A stretch of DNA of 52,139 bases, from assembly GCF_014596515.1 (NCBI RefSeq), contig NZ_MSJQ01000065.1, forward strand, positions 1 through 52,139, given 5' to 3'. This DNA is from Streptomyces sp. CBMA156. GTDB lineage: Bacteria > Actinomycetota > Actinomycetes > Streptomycetales > Streptomycetaceae. Of this stretch, positions 24,535-33,197 are shown piece after piece. Under the pieces are notes generated by a model. The model saw only the letters and a program-made list of their open reading frames with translations, searched no databases and was not told the origin of the DNA. The number at the start of each line of letters is the position of its first letter. The first letter of the stretch is position 1. Both the position numbers and the translations under genes were made by a program.

Positions 24535-24890
24535 CTGTCCTGGCACCTATCAAGGTCGTCCCCTGGTGACATCGGGCCGACGGTGTTGCCGCTGTTCAGG
24601 TGGGTTTCGCAAGGTGGGGCGCTGGTGCCGTGCGGTAGTGGGGACCGGACGGTCGGTCCCCCGTCGACGGTGGGCGCGTCGAAGGCCGCGGTGGGTGGAT
24701 CGTCGTCGGGCGAACGATTCACGGGTGACAGAGGGAGCCGGAGGATCGGGAAAGTACGCCTGCTTCTCCTCCGGTGCGAAGTCACGGGCAACGGCCGCAC
24801 AGATCGCATTGATCGCTTCGGCGGTGTCCCACAGTCGCACGGTGGCGTCGTCGCCGGCGGTGGTCATAGAGACGGACCGGGCGGCGAGCA
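24535..24890 (-). pseudogene. decayed copy of the WD40-protein 3' end and its flank
   Basis: On the minus strand a short segment reads TTAGDDATVRLWDTAEAI, AICAAVARDFAPEEKQAYFPD. It aligns with the last WD repeat and tail of the intact trypsin-STAND-WD40 protein (TGGNDSTVRLW, EICSAVDRGLTPEEKQTYLPA). The DNA after it (24535-24730) also resembles the flank after the intact gene (25480-25678), for example TATCAAGGTCGTCCC versus TATCAGGGTCGTCCC. The rest of this second gene is gone. Confidence 0.7.
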
Positions 24891-24894
24891 TCCG

Positions 24895-24995
24895 AGACCG
24901 GTCGGCTTGACCGACGGCAGTTATGGTCCGGGCAACTGCGGCCTTCAGGTTGTCGTAGTGGACCTTGCTCCGCGGAACCCCGCCCAGCGTTCGCG
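24895..24995 (-). pseudogene. fragment of an IS21-type transposase (IstA-like)
   Basis: The minus strand encodes TLGGVPRSKVHYDNLKAAVAR followed by AVGQADRSR, matching the conserved GGVPxxxxYDNLKAAV block of IS21-family transposases. No ends, IstB or complete gene are present. Confidence 0.6.
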
Positions 24996-25049
24996 AGGTT
25001 GGCACGACGCTCATGGCGTGCGAAGTGCGCCTCAGGTGGGGGATAGGAC

Positions 25050-25400
25050 CGGGTGGTGGTCGTGCAACTGCGTCTCGCCGGCGGCGGACTGGAACGCCTC
25101 CGGCTCCCCGGCGTGCTTCGGTTCCCTCGGAGGGCGGGTCTCGGACTGCGGCATCGCCAACCGCTCCAGGCGGCCGCGTCGTACGCGCGCAGCGCCATCA
25201 ATAGCTTGCTCAGCCCGTCGCAGGCCCAGGAGGCCAGCTGGTTCCCGTTCTCGCCGACGCCGAGCAGGACTGGAACGACGACGGTGGCGACCTTGCCGCT
25301 GCCCGGCCTCATCCGCAGCGCCCGCCCGACGGCCTGGCCCAAATGATCCGGCCGGACCCGCCACAGCCCGCCCAACGGCCCCCCGAGCACGCCGCCGACG
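25050..25400 (-). pseudogene. fragment of a DEAD/DEAH helicase C-terminal region
   Basis: The minus strand reads HLGQAVGRALRMRPGSGKVATVVVPVLLG and ACDGLSKLLMALRAYDA. It continues only after a frame change as LERLAMPQSETRPPREP. These match the motif VI region and following helicase-associated part of large Streptomyces helicases (QxxGRxxR motif). The piece is frameshifted and has no start or core motor domain. Confidence 0.6.
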
Positions 25401-25678
25401 CCATGCCGCGCTGCGTGGTCAACCGACGCAATGGGGCCGGCCGATCCGACCCTATGTCGGGTTGACCGGGGTACTTGCTGTCCGGGCCCGTATCAGGGTC
25501 GTCCCTTGCTTGCATTGGCCTGGTGGCGTTTGGGCTGGTCAGGCGGGGTTTGGAGGGTGGGGCAGATTGCGGTGCCTGGTGGTCTGCGGTAGTGGGATTC
25601 GGATGATCGGTTCCGTGCCGGCGGCTGGGGTGTGCTGCGACGCGTGCTCCGTGGCAGGACTGTCGTTGGGCGGATGGT

Positions 25679-28600
25679 TCATGAACGGCAGACGGGCTCG
25701 GAGGTAGCGGGTAGGTATGTTTGCTTTTCTTCGGGGGTGAGGCCACGGTCGACGGCCGAACAGATCTCGCTGATCGCGGTGTCCGGCGCGGTGTGGAACC
25801 AGAGCCGCACGGTGCTGTCGTTGCCGCCGGTGGCGAGGGTGTGTCCGTCCGGACTGAACGCCACCGCGAACACGGGACCGGTGTGGCCGGTGAGGGTGGT
25901 GGTGGTCTTGCCGGTGGCCATGTCCCACAACCGCACGGTGCCGTCGGCGCCAGCGGTGGCGAGGGTGTGTCCGTCCAGGCTGAACGCCACCGCCTTCACG
26001 GGACCGGTGTGGCCGGTGAGGGTGGTGGTGGTGGTCTTGCCGGTGGCCATGTCCCACAACCGCACGGTGTGGTCGTCGTCGCCGGTGGCGAGGGTGTGTC
26101 CGTCCGGACTGAACGCCACCGCATACACGAAACCGGTGTGGCCGGTGAAGGTGGTGGTGGTCTTGCCGGTGGCCACGTCCCACAACCGCACGGTGCCGTC
26201 GGCGCCAGCGGTGGCGAGGGTGTGTCCGTCCGGACTGAACGCCACCGCATGCACGGAACTGAACCGTACCGGGTACACGGTATCGGTGGAGACGGTGAGG
26301 GTGGTGGTGGTCTTGCCGGTGGCCACGTCCCACAACCGCACGATGCTGTCGCCGTCGCCGGTGGCGAGGGTGTGTCCGTCCGGACTGAACGCCACCGCAT
26401 GCACGGAACCGGTGTGGCCGGTGAGGGTGGTGGTGGTCTTGCCGGTGGCCACGTCCCACAACCGCACGGTCCTGTCGCCGCTGCCGGTGGCGAGGGTGTG
26501 TCCGTCTGGACTGAACGCCACCGCGTACATGGGACCGATGTGGCCGGTGAAGGTAGTGACGGTTCTGATGGCGGCCACGTCCCACAGTCGCACGGTGTGG
26601 TCGTAGCCGCCGGTGGCGAGGGTGTGTCCGTCCGGACTGAACGCCACCGCGTTCACGGGACCGATGTGGCCGGTGAGGGCGGTGATGGTCCTGCCGGTGG
26701 CCACGTCCCACAGTCGCACGGTGTGGTCGTAGCCGCCGGTGGCGAGGGTGTGTCCGTCCGGACTGAACGCCACCGCGAACACGGGACCGGTGTGGCCGGT
26801 GAGGGTGGTGGTGGTCTTGCCGGTGGCCACGTCCCACAACCGCACGGTGTCGTCGCCGCCGGCGGTGGCGAGGGTGTGTCCGTCCGGGCTGAACGCCACC
26901 GCGTTCACGGTATCGGTGTGGTCGGTGAGGGTGGTGGTGGTCTTGCCGGTGGCCACGTCCCACAGTCGCACGGTGTCGTCGCCGCCGGCGGTGGCGAGGG
27001 TGTGTCCGTCCGGGCTGAACGCCACCGCGTTCACGGGACCGGTGTGGCCGGTGAGGGTGGTGGTGGTCTTGCCGGTGGCCACGTCCCACAACCGCACGGT
27101 CCTGTCGTAGCCGGCGGTGGCGAGGGTGTGTCCGTCCGGGCTGAACGCCACCGCGTTCACGGTATCGGTGTGGTCGGTGAGGGTGGTGGTGGTCTTGCCG
27201 GTGGCCACGTCCCACAGTCGCACGGTGTGGTCGCCGCCGGCGGTGGCGAGGGTGTGTCCGTCCGGGCTGAACGCCACCGCGTTCACGGTATCGGTGTGGT
27301 CGGTGAGGGTGGTGGTGGTCTTGCCGGTGGCCACGTCCCACAGTCGCACGGTGTGGTCGTCGCCGGTGGCGAGGGTGTGTCCGTCCGGGCTGAACGCCAC
27401 CGCGTTCACGGTATCGGTGTGGTCGGTGAGGGTGGTGGTGGTCTTGCCGGTGGCCACGTCCCACAGTCGCACGGTGTGGTCGTCGCCGGTGGCGAGGGTG
27501 TGTCCGTCCGGGCTGAACGCCACCGCGTTCACGACACCGGTGTGGCTGGCGAGACGGTGGCGCAAGGGGAGGTTCGCGCCGTTGCTGAGGGCTGCGGCGG
27601 CCTCCGCGGTGCGGCTGGTGCGGTAGGCGGCGACCGCGAGAAGCGCGGCGAGGTCGGGGTCGGTGGCGATCAGGGAGGCGGACTGGGCGGCGAGCTGGCG
27701 GGACTGCGCGGTCTGCTGGGCGGTGACCGCCGTCTGCCGTTGCCAGAGTGCGATTCCCGCGGCGATCAGGGCGAGGGTGAGGACGGTGGCCAGGATGGTG
27801 TTGAGGCGTCGGCTGCGGCGGGCGGCGGCCTGCTGGCGGTGGCGCCCGGCTTTCAGGAAGTCGTCGATTCCGCCGGGCAGCCGACGGCGGTTCGACCAGT
27901 CGGTTCCCTCGGCGAGGAGGGTTCCGGAGGGCAGGTCCTGGGGGTCGCGGTGCTCCTGCCAGCGGACATGCTGCTGGCGGGCACGGTGGAGCCAGTCGTG
28001 GAAGCGGAGGTCCTGTTCGACCCAGTCGCGCAGGGTGTCCCAGTCGCGGATGAGCGCGTCGTGGACCAGTTCGGCCACCGCGGTTCCCTCCGCGTCCTGC
28101 GCAGGGGCTGGCCGCGTGTCGTCGCGGACCTGGTAGGTGGTGACGATGCGGTGTCGGGAGAGCACCGCCAGGACGTCGTCGACAGCCCGTAGGGCCTCGG
28201 GGGTTGTATCGGCCGCGGCGAGGTCGCGCAGTTCGCCGAGCGGGAGCTGCTGGCGCGCGGCCGGGATGTTCAGGGATGCGTCGGCGGGGCGTACCAGGGC
28301 GGTGAGGATTCCGCGGGCGGTGTCCCGTTGCCGGGGATCAAGTTCGCGCAGGGCGGTGTCGCACCAGTCGGTCAGGGCGCCGGTGACGGCGCCGATGCGG
28401 CGGTAGGCGTCGTGGGTGAGGCGGCCGTCGTAGGCCAGGCGGCGCTCCCACAGCCGGGTGAGGGCGACTTCGAGCAGGGGCAGCACGGTGACGGGCGCGC
28501 CGCCGGCACCGGGGCTGAGCTCCAGGACGTCGGTGATGATCTGCTCGGCCAGGCCCGGTTCGAAGGCCGTGTCCAGGTCGTGGGCGGGGCCGGTGACGAT

Positions 28601-29830
28601 CGCGTCCAGGTCCGCGGCGCTCAGGGTGGCGGGGACGTTGAGGACGCCCTTCCTCTGGAGTGCGGTGTCCAGCAGGTCCGGGGCGAGCGTGGACAGGCGG
28701 GAGTAGAAGTCGTCGCGCATGACGAGGACGACGCTGAGTGGGGCGTCGGAGCGGATCGCGGCGGTGATCCGGGCGAGCGTCTGGCGGGCCTCGGGGCCGG
28801 CGGAGGGGGCGAGGAGTTCCTCGAATTGGTCGACGACCAGCACGACACGGGACGATTCAGGGGGCGCACCGGCCGCCCGGCCGGCGGCATCCGCCCCGCC
28901 GCTCCCGGGCAGGCCCGCGCGGGTGAGGGCGCCCGGCAGGTCCGGTCCCGGTCGCGTGAGGACCTGCCGCCAGCGGTCACTGCCCGGCAGGCTCCCCGCG
29001 GTCAGCGCGGGCAGCACTCCGGCCTGGACCAGCGAGGACTTCCCCGAACCGGACGGGCCCAGCAGCAGCACCACCCGCTGCCCGCCCCTCAGTCCCTCCA
29101 GGACCTGGCGCACCGCGTTCTCGCGGCCCCGGAACCAGCGGGCGTGCTCGGCGGTGAACGGTTCCAGCGCCCGGTAGGGCGACACGTCGTTCTCGCCGAG
29201 CGCGGGCCACACCTCGCGCAGGACGGAGGTGGGGGTGACGTAGGCGATGCCGTGGCCGCGGTGGTGTCCGTCAATGGCGGTGATCGCGGTGAGCATCCCC
29301 ACCACCAGGCCGGTCACCTCGTCCAGGACCGGCCCGCCGCTGAACCCCTGGGTCAGGTCGTTGGCATCGGTGAGCTGCAACACCTCACCGACCTTGCCGT
29401 CGTCCGGGAGGATTCCGCCGGCCGTGGCGAACCCCAGGTGCCCGCCCGGAGGCGCCTGCACGGGAAAGCCGAACGAGCGCACCCGGTGCCCGCGCGCGCC
29501 CGCCGCCGACCCCAACTGCAACCGCTCCACCCCGACCGGATGCTCCAGGCGCACCAGCGCGACGTCCTGCTCCCGCGCGTCGCGCCACGCCTCCTCCAGC
29601 ACCCGCCCGGTGACCTCCGGGGCGCCGGGTGCGCGCGGGAAGACCAGCGTCACCACCGCGCCGGGCCCGTAGCCGCCGTCCTCCAGAACGTGCGCACACG
29701 TCACCAGCAGGTCGTCCTCGACGAGGAAGCCCGCCCCCACCACCAGCCCGTCCCCGTCACGGACCTGCGCGACGGCCGCCGCCAGGCCATCGCCCGCACC
29801 GGCCGGCAAAGTCCCCCGTCCCGCCGTCAT
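25679..29830 (-). CDS. trypsin-like protease / STAND NTPase / WD40 fusion
   Basis: 1383 aa; ATG 29830 has GGAGG 9 bases upstream. Order: a trypsin-like protease with His47 (VTCAHVLED), Asp89 (QDVALVRLE) and Ser164 (GFSGGPV). Then an nSTAND1-type NTPase with Walker A GPSGSGKSS (258-266) and Walker B VVLVVDQFEELL (329-340). Then a single membrane helix at about 677-696 and a linker helix. From about 763 there are 14 WD repeats, enough for two seven-bladed propellers, ending with an acidic tail. The repeats are nearly identical except at two or three positions each. The likely action is that ligand binding by the propellers activates the NTPase and unleashes the protease, a conflict/defence architecture. 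It follows the Trypco1 gene by 4 bases. Confidence 0.9.
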   Translation of the reverse strand: MTAGRGTLPAGAGDGLAAAVAQVRDGDGLVVGAGFLVEDDLLVTCAHVLEDGGYGPGAVVTLVFPRAPGAPEVTGRVLEEAWRDAREQDVALVRLEHPVGVERLQLGSAAGARGHRVRSFGFPVQAPPGGHLGFATAGGILPDDGKVGEVLQLTDANDLTQGFSGGPVLDEVTGLVVGMLTAITAIDGHHRGHGIAYVTPTSVLREVWPALGENDVSPYRALEPFTAEHARWFRGRENAVRQVLEGLRGGQRVVLLLGPSGSGKSSLVQAGVLPALTAGSLPGSDRWRQVLTRPGPDLPGALTRAGLPGSGGADAAGRAAGAPPESSRVVLVVDQFEELLAPSAGPEARQTLARITAAIRSDAPLSVVLVMRDDFYSRLSTLAPDLLDTALQRKGVLNVPATLSAADLDAIVTGPAHDLDTAFEPGLAEQIITDVLELSPGAGGAPVTVLPLLEVALTRLWERRLAYDGRLTHDAYRRIGAVTGALTDWCDTALRELDPRQRDTARGILTALVRPADASLNIPAARQQLPLGELRDLAAADTTPEALRAVDDVLAVLSRHRIVTTYQVRDDTRPAPAQDAEGTAVAELVHDALIRDWDTLRDWVEQDLRFHDWLHRARQQHVRWQEHRDPQDLPSGTLLAEGTDWSNRRRLPGGIDDFLKAGRHRQQAAARRSRRLNTILATVLTLALIAAGIALWQRQTAVTAQQTAQSRQLAAQSASLIATDPDLAALLAVAAYRTSRTAEAAAALSNGANLPLRHRLASHTGVVNAVAFSPDGHTLATGDDHTVRLWDVATGKTTTTLTDHTDTVNAVAFSPDGHTLATGDDHTVRLWDVATGKTTTTLTDHTDTVNAVAFSPDGHTLATAGGDHTVRLWDVATGKTTTTLTDHTDTVNAVAFSPDGHTLATAGYDRTVRLWDVATGKTTTTLTGHTGPVNAVAFSPDGHTLATAGGDDTVRLWDVATGKTTTTLTDHTDTVNAVAFSPDGHTLATAGGDDTVRLWDVATGKTTTTLTGHTGPVFAVAFSPDGHTLATGGYDHTVRLWDVATGRTITALTGHIGPVNAVAFSPDGHTLATGGYDHTVRLWDVAAIRTVTTFTGHIGPMYAVAFSPDGHTLATGSGDRTVRLWDVATGKTTTTLTGHTGSVHAVAFSPDGHTLATGDGDSIVRLWDVATGKTTTTLTVSTDTVYPVRFSSVHAVAFSPDGHTLATAGADGTVRLWDVATGKTTTTFTGHTGFVYAVAFSPDGHTLATGDDDHTVRLWDMATGKTTTTTLTGHTGPVKAVAFSLDGHTLATAGADGTVRLWDMATGKTTTTLTGHTGPVFAVAFSPDGHTLATGGNDSTVRLWFHTAPDTAISEICSAVDRGLTPEEKQTYLPATSEPVCRS
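25790..27545 (-). repeat. tandem array of 14 WD40-coding repeats
   Basis: Units of about 123-129 bp. Framework words such as NAVAFSPDGHTLAT and TVRLWDVATGKTTTTLT recur almost unchanged. Variation is concentrated just after HT (GVV, DTV, GPV, GSV, GFV) and after LAT (GDD, AGGD, AGYD, GGYD, GSGD). One repeat carries a 13-residue insertion (about 26243-26290). Confidence 0.9.
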
Positions 29831-29834
29831 CCGC

Positions 29835-30209
29835 TCATGCCTCCGGCTCGTCGTCGGTCTCGGGAGCTTCGGCCACGGCCTCACCGGTGTCGGCCTCGTC
29901 CTTGCGCCACGTCACGCGCACCGTCAGATGGCACTTGGCAGCGGTCTTCGTGATCACCACCCCCGCCGCGGCGGAGAGGTCGACCCCGAACTCCACCTCC
30001 ACCTCGTCCGGCCCCGCCTCCCGCAACCGGTGCAGCACCGTGCGCGCCAGACCGGTCACCGGCTCCAGCGCCGACCCCAGACTCTCCGGAAGCTCCCGCA
30101 CCGCGTCACCGACCCGGCCCGCCTTCACCGGCCCCGCCGCGGCCTCCTCCGCCTCCACGAGGATCGAGCCCCCGCCCTCCAGCGGCACCCGCGCCAACTG
30201 CTGCCCCAT
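29835..30209 (-). CDS. Trypco1 (CU044_2847-like) protein, partner of the trypsin-STAND protein
   Basis: A 124-aa trypsin-co-occurring-domain protein. The start is ATG 30209 behind GAAGGGG. Features are an N-terminal VPLEGGGSILVEAEE strand pair, a helix (LARTVLHRLREAGPDEVEVEFGVDLSAAAGVVI) and a strand KCHLTVRVTW, then an acidic tail. Proteins of this family sit directly before trypsin-fused conflict genes, as here (4-base gap), and probably bind or restrain the protease. The precise role is unproven. Confidence 0.8.
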   Translation of the reverse strand: MGQQLARVPLEGGGSILVEAEEAAAGPVKAGRVGDAVRELPESLGSALEPVTGLARTVLHRLREAGPDEVEVEFGVDLSAAAGVVITKTAAKCHLTVRVTWRKDEADTGEAVAEAPETDDEPEA

Positions 30210-30414
30210 GTCACCCCTTCCCAAGCGCCGCCACACGGCGGACACGGCCACACCGTAGTACTCGCACCGACGCGCAGAGAAACCGCGAACTCCCCAACAG
30301 ACAGGGATGATTGGGCCGTTCCGACCGCTGCACGAACGGTCGCACCGACACCACGCTGCGGGGATGTGCGCGCGCCGGCCCGGGAAACGAGCTACATGCC
30401 CTGGGGAAGGAGGT

Positions 30415-30958
30415 CTCCAAACCGGGCATGGAACCCGACGTCACCGAATTCTGCCGGTTGACCACAATCCCCTGGGTGTCGAGCAGGCAGTCGGCGACCG
30501 GTCCGGCCGGGCCCTGCCTGGCGGTGCAGCCGGTGCCGTAGGCGTCGCCGCTGCCGGAGGTGAAGGTCGTCCCGGCGGGCAGCTTCATGTCCACGCGGAC
30601 CCAGCTGGAGCGGTCGTCGTCGGGAGTGGTGACGGAGACCGTGTAGGCGATGTTCCCGTCCAGCAGCCCGATGCCCTTGGGGCCGGCGGACAGGGCTACG
30701 GCCAGGTGGGAGCTGCCCTCCCTGGTGGTCCCGGCCTCGGCGACGCTGCGCGGCTCGTCGCGCACGTGTGGAACGAGCCGTGGTCGTCCGGGTTAGGGAC
30801 GTGAACCGAGGCACCGTTGTTCTCGGGCAGGCGGGCAGGCGGGCAGGCGGGCAGGCGAGCGGTTCGGTGGCCGTCGCGGCCGGAGCGGCGGCGAGCAGGG
30901 TGCCGGCGCCGATCAGCAGCGCGGCGGCGGGCAGGGCGAGAGCGCGGAACGGGCGCAT
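30415..30958 (-). pseudogene. broken secreted-protein gene (DUF11-like)
   Basis: ATG 30958 opens a good signal peptide (MRPFRALALPAAALLIGAG...AATA). The reading frame then enters four copies of an octanucleotide and is lost. Coding-like sequence resumes in another frame as ENNGASVHVPNPDDHGSF. After a second shift at a CACAC run it continues as VRDEPRSVAEAGTT and ALSAGPKGIGLLDGNIAYTVSV, LPAGTTFTSGSGDAYGTGC. The last part resembles DUF11-type extracellular repeats. Two frameshifts make it inactive as read. Confidence 0.6.
30825..30856. repeat. octanucleotide repeat GGGCAGGC x4
   Basis: Four perfect copies of GGGCAGGC sit just after the signal peptide of the broken secreted-protein gene. One unit more or less would shift the frame by 8 bases. 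Confidence 0.9.
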
Positions 30959-31464
30959 GGCGGTGTCCACGGGTGACGGCGAGTGGGCCGTCCGTGATCA
31001 TGCCGAGCGCTCGGCCCGGCCGAGAAGGGGCCCGCACGTTCCGGCCGAACAAGGCCACATCCTGACGGCGGTCCGTATCGACGACCACACGGCCGACGCC
31101 ATCCCGCCGATCCGCTCGCGGCGAGGCCCGGGACAGCGCGGACCCGGCAAACCGCGCGGCGACGAGGCCGCGCCGGATAGCCGCTGGTCAGCGGATCGTG
31201 CCGGTCGGCCGCAGTGAACGGCCGGTCCCAGTGAACGGCCGGTCCCAGTGAACGGCCGGCCGCAGTGAACGGCCGGTCGCAGTGAACGGCCGGTCGATCT
31301 TCGGACCGTCCGGCCGTCCTGGCGTTCGGGGACGCCGGTGGCGGTGCTCCCCGGTGTGTGTACTTACGACTTTCCCCGTCGCCGTTTATCCCTCCCCCCG
31401 GCGGTGGGATCCCCCTCTCGAACGGCGAGGCCGCTCCTCGTCGAGGAACCGGAAGGGGGCCCGC
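30959..31464. other. gene-free stretch with a repeat array
   Basis: About 500 bases between the broken secreted-protein gene (minus) and a small exported-protein gene (plus). It contains the five 17-bp repeats listed separately. Otherwise I see no convincing gene. Confidence 0.5.
31212..31296. repeat. five tandem 17-bp repeats (iteron-like)
   Basis: Consecutive units begin at 31212, 31229, 31246, 31263 and 31280. All share CAGTGAACGGCCGG; only the last three bases vary (TCC, TCC, CCG, TCG, TCG). The unit length is about 1.6 helical turns, so copies do not lie on one face. The core AACGGCCGGTCGA recurs in the hairpin at 32823. Confidence 0.9.
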
Positions 31465-31821
31465 GTGCAGTGGTCCGTGCCGAGGCGGGCGGCGGTCTCC
31501 ATGACCGCGGCGGCGATCGCGGGTGCGGCCGTGATCCCCGGAGCCCGCGCACCCGCCGTCCCCAGACAGCTCGGCCGGCCCAGGGGCCACTCGGTGTGCG
31601 CGTTCACGGAACAGGACTTCCGGGGTCTGCTCGCGCACATCAGGCTGCCGCGGCTCCTGATCGAGCCGCCGATCGAGAGCGCGGCCAACCACAGCCACGT
31701 CACCTGGTGCTTCTACGAATCGCCCGCCTACGGAGGCCTCCACGTCGTCCTCGAACCGGGCCGCGGTACCGCCCGATTCCCCTACCCCGTCCGGTCCGCC
31801 CGGCCTGCCGGAAAGGGGTGA
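31465..31821 (+). CDS. small exported protein
   Basis: 118 aa, starting at GTG 31465 with GGAAGGGGG upstream. A signal peptide (PRRAAVSMTAAAIAGAAVIPGARA) precedes a short mature part with two Cys: HSVCAFTEQDFRGLLAHI and HVTWCFYESPAYGGLHVVL. The Cys-Phe/Trp-Cys pattern faintly recalls DUF3558-type exported proteins, but there is no lipobox. Function unknown. Convergent with the membrane protein gene (7-base gap). Confidence 0.6.
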   Translation: MQWSVPRRAAVSMTAAAIAGAAVIPGARAPAVPRQLGRPRGHSVCAFTEQDFRGLLAHIRLPRLLIEPPIESAANHSHVTWCFYESPAYGGLHVVLEPGRGTARFPYPVRSARPAGKG

Positions 31822-31828
31822 ACGGTCC

Positions 31829-32785
31829 TCAGTCGCGCTCCGGGCGGCGGGCGTGGCGGAGGACGGCCAGGGCTGCCGCGCCGGCGAGGGCTCCGAGGGC
31901 GAGCACCGAGGCCACGGTCACCACGTCGGGGGCGGTGACCGGCTGGGAGCGCAGCGCCTGCCAGGTCAGCAGGAGCACCAGGCCCAGGTAGGCCAGTGCG
32001 GCGGTCCATACCAGGGCGACCCGGTGGCGCTCGGACAGCCCGCGCGGCCTGGTGACGAGCAGGAAGCCGACCAGCGGCAGCACCTGGAACGCGTGGAGGC
32101 CGACGAAGTGGGGCACCCGCAGATCGCCGCCGAGCGTGCTCCAGTCGGTGACCGGAAGCCCCGTACCGCCGTCGGCGAGCCCGACGGTGTGCGCGCCGAT
32201 GACCGGCAGACCGTGGCCCTGCGCGGCGGCGGCGCGCTGCCGGGAGGTGGGCGTCGTCATCAGGAACGCGACGGCCATGCCCAGGGCGCACACCGCGAGG
32301 CCCAGGCGGAGCCCCCAGGCGAACACCGGTGGTTGCAGCCGCTGGCGCAGCACCAGGACGACGGTCGCCAGGGCCATCGTCCAGGTGGCGACGATGAAGG
32401 CGGCCATCGTCATCCACACCGTCGTCGCCGTCGCCGTACCGAAGTTGAAGTGGCTGGTGGTTCCGGACGCCGCCGCGGCGGCGATCAGGGCCATCTCGAC
32501 GGTCAGGGACACGGCGGTCACCCGGGAGACGAGCCGGACGAGGCGGTCGCGGCCGCGGACGAAGGTGAGCAGCCACAGCAGGGTGAGCGTGTAGACGCTG
32601 ATCGAGAGCGCGAAGCGGGCCGGTTTCGCCCAGGCGGGCTGCCCGGTGATCGACCGGGAGTCGGCGATCAGGCCCACCAGGGCGATGACCAGCATGACGC
32701 CCATCAGCACGGCCGTGCCGGCCGGCGGCCTGTTCGCCGTCCACGCCTGCCGCGCCGGCTCCGGGGACCTGCGGACCCACGCCAT
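31829..32785 (-). CDS. polytopic membrane protein
   Basis: A 318-aa integral membrane protein with eight or nine hydrophobic helices, for example VLMGVMLVIALVGLIADS, FALSISVYTLTLLWLLTFV and GLHAFQVLPLVGFLLV. ATG 32785 follows GGGAAGGG. Motifs such as PHFVGLHAFQVLPL and GQPAWAKPARFALSI recur in uncharacterised actinomycete membrane proteins. Substrate and role are unknown. Confidence 0.8.
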   Translation of the reverse strand: MAWVRRSPEPARQAWTANRPPAGTAVLMGVMLVIALVGLIADSRSITGQPAWAKPARFALSISVYTLTLLWLLTFVRGRDRLVRLVSRVTAVSLTVEMALIAAAAASGTTSHFNFGTATATTVWMTMAAFIVATWTMALATVVLVLRQRLQPPVFAWGLRLGLAVCALGMAVAFLMTTPTSRQRAAAAQGHGLPVIGAHTVGLADGGTGLPVTDWSTLGGDLRVPHFVGLHAFQVLPLVGFLLVTRPRGLSERHRVALVWTAALAYLGLVLLLTWQALRSQPVTAPDVVTVASVLALGALAGAAALAVLRHARRPERD

Positions 32786-32822
32786 GTGCCGCCCTTCCCT
32801 GTGACCCACGGGTGTCTTCACG

Positions 32823-32860
32823 AGAACGGCCGGTCGACCTCGTGGTCGACCGGCCGTTCT
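32823..32860. terminator. perfect 17-bp hairpin
   Basis: AGAACGGCCGGTCGACC (32823-32839), loop TCGT, GGTCGACCGGCCGTTCT (32844-32860). It lies between the small exported-protein gene and the membrane protein gene on the minus strand. There is no T-run. Confidence 0.75.
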
Positions 32861-32927
32861 GTCATTCCGGGAACCGGATGGCGGCGGCCCGCTCCGGGGC
32901 CTCAGGCCGCCGGTGGTGCGGGGTCCG

Positions 32928-33197
32928 TCACCCGTTGTTCCAGGTGGCGCCCGAGCCGGTGAACCCACCGGTGACGCCGGTGTCGTCGGACCAGACGAAG
33001 AAGTCGGCGTGCGAGACACCCTCGGGGCTGACGGAGGACTCGACGGCCGCCGCACCGGCACCGTTCTGGTTGGCGACGAAGAAGCCCTGACCGAAGGACG
33101 CGTCCAGGCCCTCGGTGGCCGAGGCCAGGCCGGCGCAGCCGATCACGAGCGGGACGGTCAGGGCGCCGACGGCCAGGACACGCTTGAGAGCACGCAT
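32928..33197 (-). CDS. small secreted protein
   Basis: 89 aa with a clear signal peptide (MRALKRVLAVGALTVPLVIGCAGLASA) and a mature part of about 62 residues rich in Gly, Ala, Phe and Ser (ASFGQGFFVANQNGAGAAAVESS, DFFVWSDDTGVTGGFTGSG) and lacking Cys. ATG 33197 has GGAGG 8 bases upstream. It is similar in size and style to chaplin-like or surface proteins, but I see no chaplin motif. Confidence 0.75.
   Translation of the reverse strand: MRALKRVLAVGALTVPLVIGCAGLASATEGLDASFGQGFFVANQNGAGAAAVESSVSPEGVSHADFFVWSDDTGVTGGFTGSGATWNNG

Noticed and set aside
25790..27545. CRISPR-like array
   Set aside because: Units are about 126 bp, coding and contiguous, with no spacers.
25539..28192. Long open frames on both strands in the WD40 repeat region
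   Set aside because: They are artefacts of the near-identical repeat DNA in other frames; compositions are His/Arg- or Gly/Val-biased and lack starts.
30211..30414. C-terminal continuation of the broken secreted-protein frame up to the Trypco1 start
   Set aside because: Composition becomes Ser/Arg/Cys-rich and unlike protein; open frame probably by chance.
31212..31296. CRISPR array
   Set aside because: Seventeen-base repeats are directly adjacent without spacers and no cas gene is present.
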